DNA of 64,000 nucleotides, from NCBI GenBank assembly GCA_013287375.1, contig JABDDX010000001.1:26684-90683 (forward strand), read 5' to 3'. Made by a program: the position numbers and the translations under genes. Positions within the stretch are counted from its first letter, which is position 1; every line of letters starts with the position of its first letter. Shown here piece by piece: positions 32,997 to 41,711 of the stretch. Below the pieces are notes generated by a model. It worked only from the letters and a program-made list of their open reading frames with translations, was not told the DNA's origin and searched no databases. This DNA comes from Bacteroidota bacterium. GTDB taxonomy: Bacteria > Bacteroidota > Bacteroidia > Sphingobacteriales > Sphingobacteriaceae.

Positions 32997-34439
32997 ATGA
33001 AAAAGCTATTACTATTGATAATTACAGCAAGTATTTTAACCGCTTGCAACAAGTTGGCTGAGAATCCGACTTCATACATCACCACTACCCAATACTTTAA
33101 AACCCAGTCTGACGCTACTGCGGGCGTAACCGCTATTTACAGCGAACTCATAAGTGATGGTACAGAACAGCCACTATACGGCAGGGAGATTAATTTTTTG
33201 GCTGATATGACAACGGATGACCTCGCCGCAGGGCCATCGGCAATTAACCCGAATGTAAGGGCGTTAAGTTCAATAACCTACACGGCTACTGATGACAGGC
33301 TGCAGGTGATCTGGCGCCAGAATTATACTGGTATAAGCAGAGCCAATGCGGCTATCGATGCTATCCCAACCATCCAGTTTGATACCACATTAAGGTCGCG
33401 CTTAGTACGTGAATCCAAATTTTTAAGGGCCCTGTTTTACTTTAATCTGGTTCGTTTTTATGGCGATGTGCCGCTGGTGCTTCATAACCCGGCAGATGCC
33501 TCAAACCTAAGTAGCTTAAACGTTAACAGGACACCGGCAGCAACAGTATACGCGCAAATCATAGCGGATTTAACTGATGCGGAAAACCTTCCATCAAGTT
33601 ATTCAGGAGCAGATATAGGGAGGGCTACGGGAGGGGCCGCGAAGTCGCTTTTGGTTAAGGTTTATTTAACCCAACAAAACTGGACGGCCACTGTAAGTAA
33701 AGCGCTGGAGGTAATTAACGGTCCATATGGCTATGCGCTTTTCCCTAATTATGCTGATGTGTTTAATCCGGCTACAAAAAATGGTGTAGAGCATATTTTC
33801 TCTGCTCAAATATCATCAAACGGAGGGTTGGGTAACAGCAGTACCCTAATGGGGGCAAATTTTGCGGGCTTTGTTGGCAACGTACCGGCTGATATCCCGG
33901 CTGACAGCTCTGTTTATAAACAGTTTAGTAATACTGATACGCGCAAAGCGGTTACGTTTTATACTTCATTAATTAACCCTGCAACAGGCTTGGTGTATAA
34001 TTTTCCGACCTTTTATTTCGGAAAATATGTTGACAGAAGCGAACTAGCAACACCGGGACAAAGCAATATCAATTTTCCAATCCTTCGTTATGCCGATGTA
34101 CTGCTAATGTACGCCGAAGCGCTAAACGAGGCTCAGGGCCCGATAGCTGCCGCATATGCCGCGCTTAACCAGGTGAGGGTTCGTGCCAATACAGGCAACC
34201 TAACTCCGGGACTTTCACAAGCCGCATTTCGCGATTCCTTATATGCAGAACGCAGGCGCGAATTTGTACAGGAAGCCCAACGCTGGTTTGATTTGGTAAG
34301 AACCAAGCAACTGGTACAGGCAGTATCAAAAGTTGCCTCAAAAACCAATGTCAGCACCAAGAATTACTTGTTCGCGATTCCCGCAAGTGAGATCAGCATA
34401 AACCCTGATTTAACACAAAATCCGGGCTATACCAACTAA
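32997..34439 (+). CDS. SusD/RagB family outer-membrane lipoprotein (operon 2)
   Basis: A 480-aa surface lipoprotein with lipobox ILTAC (Cys17), starting 11 bp after susC. FLRALFYFNLVRFYGDVPLVL, RATGGAAKSLLVKVYLTQQNW, PILRYADVLLMYAEALNE and RRREFVQEAQRWFDLVRT are the family hallmarks. It aligns end to end with the operon 1 SusD. It would bind the substrate over the SusC pore. Confidence 0.93.
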   Translation: MKKLLLLIITASILTACNKLAENPTSYITTTQYFKTQSDATAGVTAIYSELISDGTEQPLYGREINFLADMTTDDLAAGPSAINPNVRALSSITYTATDDRLQVIWRQNYTGISRANAAIDAIPTIQFDTTLRSRLVRESKFLRALFYFNLVRFYGDVPLVLHNPADASNLSSLNVNRTPAATVYAQIIADLTDAENLPSSYSGADIGRATGGAAKSLLVKVYLTQQNWTATVSKALEVINGPYGYALFPNYADVFNPATKNGVEHIFSAQISSNGGLGNSSTLMGANFAGFVGNVPADIPADSSVYKQFSNTDTRKAVTFYTSLINPATGLVYNFPTFYFGKYVDRSELATPGQSNINFPILRYADVLLMYAEALNEAQGPIAAAYAALNQVRVRANTGNLTPGLSQAAFRDSLYAERRREFVQEAQRWFDLVRTKQLVQAVSKVASKTNVSTKNYLFAIPASEISINPDLTQNPGYTN

Positions 34440-34468
34440 GGTCAAATTCACACTAAAAAACAACAATT

Positions 34469-35440
34469 ATGATACATTTTATTGAAGCAATCGCTAAAAG
34501 TATAACCACCTGGGGGTTCCCTGCTTTAATCCTGTTACTCGGTGTAGTTGAATTTTCACTGGGCCTTTATGAAAAAAAGTGGACAAAAAACGAGAGCCTG
34601 CTTAATATTTTCAGCTTTGTTTTCCCACCAATTATTCTTTATCCGGTTATAGCATACCTGGGCATTAAATTTTTACCGGATGTAATACCACAATATAAAA
34701 ACATATTCGCATGGGTACCTTTTATATGGGGCTTTATTACTATAGCTATTGCTGATGATTTAACCCAATACTGGTATCACCGGCTGCATCACCAAATACC
34801 ATTTTTATGGCGTTTCCATCGTACGCACCACTCGGCGCCGTACATGGGTATGGCAATGGCCAGCAGGCAAAATATCATTTACACCTTCTTTTTTTCGCAG
34901 ATATACCTTACCACCATTTTGATATATCTTGGGTTAGGCTACCCTGCACTATTTGTTAGCGCGATAAAAATACTCATCACCACTTTTGCTCACTCAAAAA
35001 TTAAGTGGGATAAGCCTTTTTATAAATATAAAATACTGCACCCGGCAGCATGGGTATTGGAAAGGCTCATATCAACCCCGGCAACGCATCATGCCCATCA
35101 CTCAAGTTCAACAGATGATGGGGTGGGTTATTACAAAGGCAACTTTGGCAATATGTTTTTTCTGTGGGATGTGATTTTCGATACCGCGCATATATCAAGG
35201 CAATACCCCGAGGCATATGGCATCTCGCATTACGAGGGCGATGAGTGGTATGCTCAACTATTCTGGCCCATATTTAAATCCAGCAGGGAAGGCAGCGAAC
35301 TGGCTAAAAGCGGACCCCCTGTACGCGAAGATATACCAGTAAAAAAAACATCGTTGGATGACTATAAGATCAAGCCGATAAAATCACAACGATTGATCTA
35401 TTCCCTTACCAAAGAATCTCTTTCAAACCCCAATAGATAA
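34469..35440 (+). CDS. Sterol desaturase / fatty acid hydroxylase family di-iron enzyme (operon 2)
   Basis: A 323-aa membrane oxygenase closely similar to the one at 6556; both share LTQYWYHRLHH, WRFHRTHHS, SRQN and RLISTPATHHAHH. Iron ligands: HRLHH 104-108, HRTHH 117-121, His ~175, HHAHH 207-211. Placed between SusD and two sulfatases, it probably acts on the same imported compound, or releases an organosulfur group oxidatively. The C-terminal ~60 residues differ from the paralog. Confidence 0.9.
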   Translation: MIHFIEAIAKSITTWGFPALILLLGVVEFSLGLYEKKWTKNESLLNIFSFVFPPIILYPVIAYLGIKFLPDVIPQYKNIFAWVPFIWGFITIAIADDLTQYWYHRLHHQIPFLWRFHRTHHSAPYMGMAMASRQNIIYTFFFSQIYLTTILIYLGLGYPALFVSAIKILITTFAHSKIKWDKPFYKYKILHPAAWVLERLISTPATHHAHHSSSTDDGVGYYKGNFGNMFFLWDVIFDTAHISRQYPEAYGISHYEGDEWYAQLFWPIFKSSREGSELAKSGPPVREDIPVKKTSLDDYKIKPIKSQRLIYSLTKESLSNPNR

Positions 35441-35533
35441 AGTATAAATCCTACCTACAAAGTACCCTTCGCATTTACCAGCGATTTAACTAAAGTAACA
35501 TTTGAAACGCATTAAAAATTAAACCTCACGAAA

Positions 35534-37435
35534 ATGAAAAAAACAATTGTCGCATTCCTGCTGATTACGGGATCCGTATCGCAGTTAGCCAGGGCCCAAA
35601 ACATCACGCAGCAACAGCAGCCATTTAAAGGTGTTATTGGCAGAACTTTGGCGGAGTCCAAAGAATCATGGACAGATCAGATCAAAGCCCCGAAAGGCGC
35701 GCCTAACGTAGTTTGGATAATTCTTGACGACGTTGGTTTTGGCGCGTCAAGCACCTTTGGCGGCGTAATAAACACGCCCACATTTGATAGTTTGGCAAAC
35801 AATGGTTTACGTTATACCAACTTTCATACCGCCGCGATATGCGCGCCAACCAGGGCTGCCTTGCTTACCGGCCGTAATCACCATTACGTACATATGGGCG
35901 GGTTTGCGCATACAATCATGTCAGCAGGCTTCCCGGGTTGGGATGGTCGCATACCATCAGACAAGGGAACCGTTGCCGAAATTTTACGCGAGAACGGCTA
36001 CAACACCTTTGCCGTTGGTAAATATGGTTTAACCCCCGACGAAGATGCTACAGATGCCGGTCCGTTTGACCGCTGGCCAAGTGGCAAAGGCTTTGATCAC
36101 TTCTTCGGTTTTCTGGGTTCACAAACCGACCAGTATAAACCAGATCTGGTTGAAGACAATGCTCATGTTAAGCCTGACGGCAGGCACTTAAATGAGCAAA
36201 TAACCGATAAAGCCATCTCATACATAACCCGTCAGCATCAGGTAGCGCCAAACAAACCGTTCTTCCTGTACTATGCGCCGGGAGCAACTCATGCCCCGCA
36301 CCAGGTATCAAAAGAATGGAGCGATTTATATAAAGGTAAATTTGATGGCGGCTGGGACGTGTTCAGGGAGCAGGTTTTTGAAAGACAAAAAAAACTGGGT
36401 ATTATTCCGGCTAACGCGGTATTGCCTGCCCGTAATCCCGACATAAAAGCATGGAACACTTTAAGCCCAGACGAAAAGAAACTTTATTCCCGCTTTATGG
36501 AAGTGTATGCGGGCTATTTAACCTATACAGATCATGAGGTTGGGCGTTTAATTGATTACCTTAAACAAAGTGGCCAGTTAGATAACACGCTGGTATTTGT
36601 GATCATTGGCGATAATGGCGCCAGTAAAGAAGGTACCCTTAACGGTGATATTGATCGCCCGCTTTTTGGTAAACCACTTAACGAGCAGGAAAATATCCAA
36701 CATAATTTAGATCGCATAGGCGAAATAGGTACTCCGGAAGCTACACAAGGTAACTACCCATTAGGTTGGGCGCAGGCCGCGAACACCCCTTTTAAATACT
36801 GGAAACAGGATGCCAATGCCGAAGGCGGTACACGCAACCCGCTGATTGTTTTTTACCCGAAAGGGATTAAAGATAAAGGCGGCATCCGCACCCAATATGG
36901 GCATGTTAATGATGTGTTGCCTACAACTTTAGAGTTTTTAGGTATTACACCGCCGGAATACATCAGGGGTATCAAACAAGATACATTGCAGGGCACGTCG
37001 CTGGTTTATTCTTTTGATCATCCTGATGCACCTTCGCGTCATCGTGTACAGTACTATTATATTTTCGGATCAAGATCTATTTATAAAGATGGCTGGAAAG
37101 CTGAGGTTTACCATCACCCAAATACAATTGATGAAGGAAACTATGTAGGAGTAGGAGGTGGTAATGCACCAAAACCTTCAAGTGGTTTTGACAACGAGGT
37201 TTGGGAACTATATGACCTGAAAACCGATTTTAATGAACGTATCGATCTGTCAAAAAAATATCCGGAGAAATTAAAAGAGTTACAGGACCTATTTGATGAG
37301 CAGGCTAAAATAAACAACATTTATCCTTTTATAGATTGGGACGATGTGCTTAAACTAAGGATTCATAAAAAAGCGGGTGTTGCCCAAACATTAAACATAG
37401 GCACCGCTCCCGCTGCCGAAACACCAAACAAATAA
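35534..37435 (+). CDS. Arylsulfatase, type I (formylglycine-dependent)
   Basis: A 633-aa secreted sulfatase (signal peptide to ~residue 21). Metal-binding Asp pair in VWIILDDVGFG (65-66) and the sulfatase signature CAPTRAALLTGR with Cys103, the residue converted to formylglycine. VKYGL-type KYG and IIGDNGAS supply further metal and sulfate contacts. The APKGAPNVVWIILDDVGFG opening places it with the large bacterial arylsulfatases such as Pseudomonas AtsA, a sulfur-starvation enzyme. Second sulfatase follows after 6 bp. Releases sulfate from sulfate esters in the periplasm. Confidence 0.92.
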   Translation: MKKTIVAFLLITGSVSQLARAQNITQQQQPFKGVIGRTLAESKESWTDQIKAPKGAPNVVWIILDDVGFGASSTFGGVINTPTFDSLANNGLRYTNFHTAAICAPTRAALLTGRNHHYVHMGGFAHTIMSAGFPGWDGRIPSDKGTVAEILRENGYNTFAVGKYGLTPDEDATDAGPFDRWPSGKGFDHFFGFLGSQTDQYKPDLVEDNAHVKPDGRHLNEQITDKAISYITRQHQVAPNKPFFLYYAPGATHAPHQVSKEWSDLYKGKFDGGWDVFREQVFERQKKLGIIPANAVLPARNPDIKAWNTLSPDEKKLYSRFMEVYAGYLTYTDHEVGRLIDYLKQSGQLDNTLVFVIIGDNGASKEGTLNGDIDRPLFGKPLNEQENIQHNLDRIGEIGTPEATQGNYPLGWAQAANTPFKYWKQDANAEGGTRNPLIVFYPKGIKDKGGIRTQYGHVNDVLPTTLEFLGITPPEYIRGIKQDTLQGTSLVYSFDHPDAPSRHRVQYYYIFGSRSIYKDGWKAEVYHHPNTIDEGNYVGVGGGNAPKPSSGFDNEVWELYDLKTDFNERIDLSKKYPEKLKELQDLFDEQAKINNIYPFIDWDDVLKLRIHKKAGVAQTLNIGTAPAAETPNK

Positions 37436-37441
37436 TTAATA

Positions 37442-39067
37442 ATGAAAAGAATAGGAATTGCATTTACAATGCTGCTGGCCGTTATTGGCTGGCAGCATGC
37501 AAATGCCCAAAGCAAGAAACCCAACATCATACTTATTGTGGTAGATGATATGGGCTACTCCGATCTGGGATCTTACGGCTCAGAAATACACACACCAAAC
37601 CTTGACAAGCTTGCAGCGCAAGGCTTACGCTTAAAAGAGTTTTATAACAATGCAATATGCGCGCCAACCCGGTCATCCATATTAACCGGGCAGGATCAGC
37701 ATAAAGCAGGAGTGGGGTATTTTGATGTTAATTTGGGTTTGCCTGCTTACCAGGGTTACCTTAATAGAGAGTCTGTTACCCTTGCCGAAGTATTAAAACA
37801 AAATGGTTACAGCACCCTGATGTCGGGCAAATGGCATGTGGGTAATGATAGCCTTGCCTGGCCCAACCAACGTGGATTTGAAAAATTCTTCGGCATAATA
37901 GGCGGCGCGGCAAATTACTTTAATACCAATTATATGCCTTTGGGCGGAGGTAAATATCCTGTTATAATCGAAGAGAACAACAAGCGCTGGCATAAAGCCG
38001 ACGATAGTTATTACATGACTGAGGAAATTGGCGACCATGCGGTGAAGTTTCTGGATGAGCAAAGCAGAACCAATAAACCATTCTTTTTATACCTGGCTTT
38101 TAACGCTCCGCATTGGCCGCTACAGGCTTTGCCGGAGGATATTGCCAAATACAAAGGCAGATACGATATCGGCTGGGATTCATTACGTAGGGAACGTATA
38201 AAAAAGCAAGTGGAATTGGGCATACGCGACCCAAAACAAACGGTGGCGCTGCGTGATGCCGATGTGCCTAACTGGGATAACTTAACCTACGATGAACAGC
38301 AATTATGGAAAGCCAAAATGGAAGTATACGCCGCGATGGTTGATCGTATGGATCAGAATGTAGGTAAGGTGCTGGATAAGTTAAAGGAACTAAAAAAGGA
38401 TGATAACACATTAATTGTGTTTATATCCGACAACGGTGCACCTGCTGAAGATGTGGCCCATGGCAAAGAGCATGCAGCCAGGAACCTTGGGCCGGTAGGT
38501 ACTTCCGGCTCTTTTGAGGCTCAGGGCAAAAACTGGTCGTTTGTTTCCAACTCTCCTTTGCGCTCATTTAAAGGCGCTTTATATGAAGGCGGTATGAGCT
38601 CTCCGTTTATTGCCTGGTTTCCGGGTAAAATAAAACCGAATACTATAGAAAAAGGCACGGCTCATTTGATCGATCTTGCGCCTACTTTTTACGATATTGC
38701 GGGCGCTAAATATCCGTCTACCTATCAGGGTCACAAAATTAACCCGCTAATTGGGCAAAGCCTTACCGGTTTGCTCTTTAAAGGTGAACCGATCAATCGC
38801 GACAAGCCACTTTTCTGGGAGTTGTGGGGTAACCGCGCAATGCGCGAAGGAAAATGGAAGTTAGTATCTGCCTTCCCTGCAAATCATTGGGAACTATATG
38901 ATTTGGACGTAGACCGCGGTGAAACTAATAACCTGGCAGCTAAATATCCTGACGTGGTTAAAAAGCTTTCGCTGGAATACGTGACCTGGGTAAATGAAAA
39001 TAATGTGGTGCTGGATTTTAACTTGATCAATCCAAGATCTAATTTTGACCTGAAGATCGGCCAATAA
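37442..39067 (+). CDS. Arylsulfatase, type I (second)
   Basis: A 541-aa secreted sulfatase with signal peptide (cleavage near ANAQ). Asp35-Asp36 in IIVVDDMGYSDLG, active Cys73 in CAPTRSSILTGQ, MSGKWHVG and FISDNGAP contacts are all present. It is shorter than and clearly different from its upstream neighbour, so the pair probably covers different esters. The maturation enzyme is encoded 7 bp downstream. Confidence 0.92.
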   Translation: MKRIGIAFTMLLAVIGWQHANAQSKKPNIILIVVDDMGYSDLGSYGSEIHTPNLDKLAAQGLRLKEFYNNAICAPTRSSILTGQDQHKAGVGYFDVNLGLPAYQGYLNRESVTLAEVLKQNGYSTLMSGKWHVGNDSLAWPNQRGFEKFFGIIGGAANYFNTNYMPLGGGKYPVIIEENNKRWHKADDSYYMTEEIGDHAVKFLDEQSRTNKPFFLYLAFNAPHWPLQALPEDIAKYKGRYDIGWDSLRRERIKKQVELGIRDPKQTVALRDADVPNWDNLTYDEQQLWKAKMEVYAAMVDRMDQNVGKVLDKLKELKKDDNTLIVFISDNGAPAEDVAHGKEHAARNLGPVGTSGSFEAQGKNWSFVSNSPLRSFKGALYEGGMSSPFIAWFPGKIKPNTIEKGTAHLIDLAPTFYDIAGAKYPSTYQGHKINPLIGQSLTGLLFKGEPINRDKPLFWELWGNRAMREGKWKLVSAFPANHWELYDLDVDRGETNNLAAKYPDVVKKLSLEYVTWVNENNVVLDFNLINPRSNFDLKIGQ

Positions 39068-39074
39068 AAATAAA

Positions 39075-40223
39075 ATGATGGTGATTAAAAAAACTTTAAT
39101 ACTTAGTCTTTTTCTTAGCGGGATGCTATGGTCTGCTTGTAAGCAAAAACAGTCGTCTTCGGTTGTAGCCATTAAGCCTCCAACTGTGCTCAAAAAAGCC
39201 ATTTGCTGTGAGTCTGGTATTCCTAAACGTTTTGCATCTCTGGAGACACATCAAATTGGTGTCCCTGATTTAAATCACGATAACGCCTCTCATAAAGGAA
39301 TGATCTGGATAAAAACAGGGACTTTTTTAATGGGGGCCGATAATAAACAGGCAGCGCCAGACGAATACCCAAAGCATAAAGTTTCCGTTGATGGTTTTTG
39401 GATGGATGCTACGGAGGTAACTAACGCCCAGTTTGCCAAATTTGTAAAGGCAACAGGTTATATAACCACTGCAGAACACAAGCCGGATTGGAACGAGCTG
39501 AAGAAACAGTTGCCGCCCGGAACGCCAAAACCCGATGACAGCCTACTAGTTGCAGCCTCGTTGGTTTTTGATCCGCCTAAACACGCTGTTGATTTAAATG
39601 ATTACAGCCAGTGGTGGGCGTGGAAAAAAGGCGCTAATTGGCGTCATCCGCAGGGACCGGGCAGCAGTATTAAAGGGAAAGATAATTACCCGGTGGTGCA
39701 AATTTCATGGTACGATGCGGTTGCCTATTCTAAATGGGCAGGTAAGCGTTTACCTACAGAAGCAGAGTGGGAGTGGGCGGCACGCGGCGGCTTGCAAAAT
39801 AATATATACCCATGGGGTAATGAGGCCATTGATAAGGGCAAACCCAAAGCAAATACATGGGAAGGGCATTTCCCGGATCAGAACACGCTCCGCGATAAAT
39901 TTTATGGTCTTGCGCCGGTAGCTTCGTTTCCTGCAAACGGTTATGGACTGTATGATATGGCCGGCAATGTGTGGGAGTGGTGTGCCGATAACTATGATAG
40001 TAATTACTACACTACCATAGCCAATAACCCGGGTATAAAAAACCCGCAAGGCCCACTCAAAAGTTATGATCCGGATGAACCTTATGCCAAAAAGCGGGTG
40101 ATACGTGGTGGCTCGTTTCTGTGTAATAATAGCTATTGCTCAGGCTTTAGAGTAGCCCGGCGAATGAAAAGCTCCGAAGACAGTAGCCTGGAACATTTAG
40201 GATTTAGATGTGTGGCGAATTAA
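39075..40223 (+). CDS. Formylglycine-generating enzyme (SUMF1 family) lipoprotein
   Basis: A 382-aa enzyme that oxidises the sulfatase active-site Cys to formylglycine. GMIWIKTGTFLMGAD opens the FGE-sulfatase domain; PVVQISWYDAVAYSKWAGKRLPTEAEWEWAARGG, GNVWEWCADNY and RVIRGGSFLCNNSYCSGFRVA follow. The catalytic Cys pair is Cys350/Cys355 (C-x4-C), so it is a true FGE rather than a generic paralog. A lipobox (LWSAC) anchors it, which matches exported sulfatases. It acts on the two sulfatases encoded just upstream. Confidence 0.92.
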   Translation: MMVIKKTLILSLFLSGMLWSACKQKQSSSVVAIKPPTVLKKAICCESGIPKRFASLETHQIGVPDLNHDNASHKGMIWIKTGTFLMGADNKQAAPDEYPKHKVSVDGFWMDATEVTNAQFAKFVKATGYITTAEHKPDWNELKKQLPPGTPKPDDSLLVAASLVFDPPKHAVDLNDYSQWWAWKKGANWRHPQGPGSSIKGKDNYPVVQISWYDAVAYSKWAGKRLPTEAEWEWAARGGLQNNIYPWGNEAIDKGKPKANTWEGHFPDQNTLRDKFYGLAPVASFPANGYGLYDMAGNVWEWCADNYDSNYYTTIANNPGIKNPQGPLKSYDPDEPYAKKRVIRGGSFLCNNSYCSGFRVARRMKSSEDSSLEHLGFRCVAN

Positions 40224-40260
40224 TGTATCCCCAATGGTCTTTAGATAAGATTTACTAAAT

Positions 40261-40307
40261 AAAAAGAGAAGTCCCGGACATGGAAGTGTTCGGGACTTCT
40301 CTTTTTT
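40261..40307. terminator. Bidirectional terminator after the sulfatase operon
   Basis: AAAAAGAGAAGTCCCG (40261-40276) and CGGGACTTCTCTTTTTT (40291-40307) form a 14-bp-plus stem with A- and T-tracts on each side; serves both converging transcripts. Confidence 0.92.
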
Positions 40308-40308
40308 A

Positions 40309-40659
40309 TCAAAATTGACTCAGCGGGTTAGGGTAATTATCGCTTTGATCTTCTGCCACATTATCCAGGCATTTAAAATCCTTTTCAATTAATAAGTATA
40401 GCGGGCCATTGTTATTTTCAAAACCCACGCGATCTGTAGTTGCCCATTCCTTAGCCATATAATCAGGTACGTATAGCGCAATTTTCTGATCACTAAAATC
40501 AACTGTTAGTTCATCCGCATGATAGCGTTGCAGGGCATATATTAGTTTTTGACTTCCAAAATATATTGTTTCTTCAATATAACCATCCCCCGAAAAGCAA
40601 TCAATATCTGATTTGGTGAGGCGGTAACGTAATGAATTGCCTTTAATTCGGATTTTCAT
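40309..40659 (-). CDS. Small conserved protein next to SUMT (DUF7009-like)
   Basis: A 116-aa soluble protein beginning MKIRIKGNSLRYRLTKSDID, a pattern I associate with the DUF7009 family; the assignment is from memory. Predicted mostly beta. It overlaps the uroporphyrinogen methyltransferase gene by 4 bp (ATGA), so it is translated with it and probably belongs to siroheme or nitrite metabolism. No active-site residues evident. Confidence 0.65.
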   Translation of the reverse strand: MKIRIKGNSLRYRLTKSDIDCFSGDGYIEETIYFGSQKLIYALQRYHADELTVDFSDQKIALYVPDYMAKEWATTDRVGFENNNGPLYLLIEKDFKCLDNVAEDQSDNYPNPLSQF

Positions 40660-41402
40660 AAGCTTGTTGTGTTTTTTGAATGAAAACTCACCACCTCGCC
40701 AATAATTATTAAAGCAGGGTAGGTTAAATTACCCTCTGCCGCCATTTCCGGCAAATTTTCGACGGTGCCGGTGGTTATCTTTTGATTAGGTAAAGAAGCA
40801 TGCTGAATTATGGCTGCCGGTGTTGTACCCCTACCTTGTTTTATATAAGTTGCCGCAATTATAGCCAATTGCTTCATCCCCATATAAATAACAACCGTTG
40901 CATTACTTTGCATGGCAAGTTTTAAGTCGGATGAAAGTGTGCCATCTTTTTTGGTGCCTGTTATCATCCATATCCCTTCGCTCACAGCACGGTGGGTAAG
41001 CGGAATATCTTCAAAACCGGATGCCTGCATACTGGTGATACCCGGAATAAAGTGGGTCTTAATTCCATGCTCCCTTGCATAAATAATCTCCTCAAACCCT
41101 CTGCCGAAAATAAAGGGGTCACCGCCTTTTAACCTTACCACCTTGCCTTTTGTAAATGCGAAATGTTTAATCATTTCGTGGATGGTTTCCTGCGGGGTAT
41201 AGCTGCCATAAGGTTGTTTGCCAACGTAAACCAATTCACAACCATCCTTTGCATAATTTAAAAGTTCCTTATTGGCTAAATTGTCATACAATATAACATC
41301 AGCTTCCTTTAAAATCCGGTATCCCTTCATGGTGATGAGCTCAGGGTCTCCAGGCCCAGCGCCTAAAACAAATAATTCAGGAATTATTTTATTATTATCC
41401 AT
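40656..41402 (-). CDS. cobA: Uroporphyrinogen-III C-methyltransferase (SUMT)
   Basis: A 248-aa cytosolic enzyme that methylates uroporphyrinogen III at C2 and C7 with SAM to give precorrin-2, the siroheme precursor. Motifs: LFVLGAGPGDPELITMKGYRIL (SAM binding), VYVGKQPYGSYTPQETIHEMI, VVRLKGGDPFIFGRGFEE and FIPGITSMQASGFEDIPLTHR. Divergent from nirB, whose product needs siroheme, so the role is to supply that cofactor for nitrite reduction. The oxidase/chelatase part (CysG-N) is not fused. Confidence 0.93.
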   Translation of the reverse strand: MDNNKIIPELFVLGAGPGDPELITMKGYRILKEADVILYDNLANKELLNYAKDGCELVYVGKQPYGSYTPQETIHEMIKHFAFTKGKVVRLKGGDPFIFGRGFEEIIYAREHGIKTHFIPGITSMQASGFEDIPLTHRAVSEGIWMITGTKKDGTLSSDLKLAMQSNATVVIYMGMKQLAIIAATYIKQGRGTTPAAIIQHASLPNQKITTGTVENLPEMAAEGNLTYPALIIIGEVVSFHSKNTTSL

Positions 41403-41499
41403 TATACTGAATTTTTTTATCGAAAAATGTCTTTAGAATTTCTTTAATTCTAGCAAAAATCAATTGTTGAATATTTTTAATCAAATTTAATCTTATAAA

Positions 41500-41513
41500 A
41501 TGATTTATATCAT
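41500..41513. promoter_or_regulatory. FNR-like box in the cobA/nirB divergent region
   Basis: ATGAT-TTAT-ATCAT is a TGAT-N4-ATCA dyad, the core of the FNR consensus, 98 bp before cobA and ~200 bp before nirB. A second such box lies at 45445-45456. Apart from this the 309-bp interval is very AT-rich and holds no convincing gene. Confidence 0.5.
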
Positions 41514-41711
41514 AAAATATCGGCAAAAAATTAGTTTGTATTTTATTAAATATTACTAAAATCATAAAAATATCAAAAATTGGCAATAAATACCTCTTTA
41601 AAACTTGATATATATTATATAATTGAGTAGTATTGTTATGTAAACGCATTTTGGTCGCAACAAAAGTGTGTTTATCGTGATTAATTGCTTTAACATTTAA
41701 AATAACTGCAT

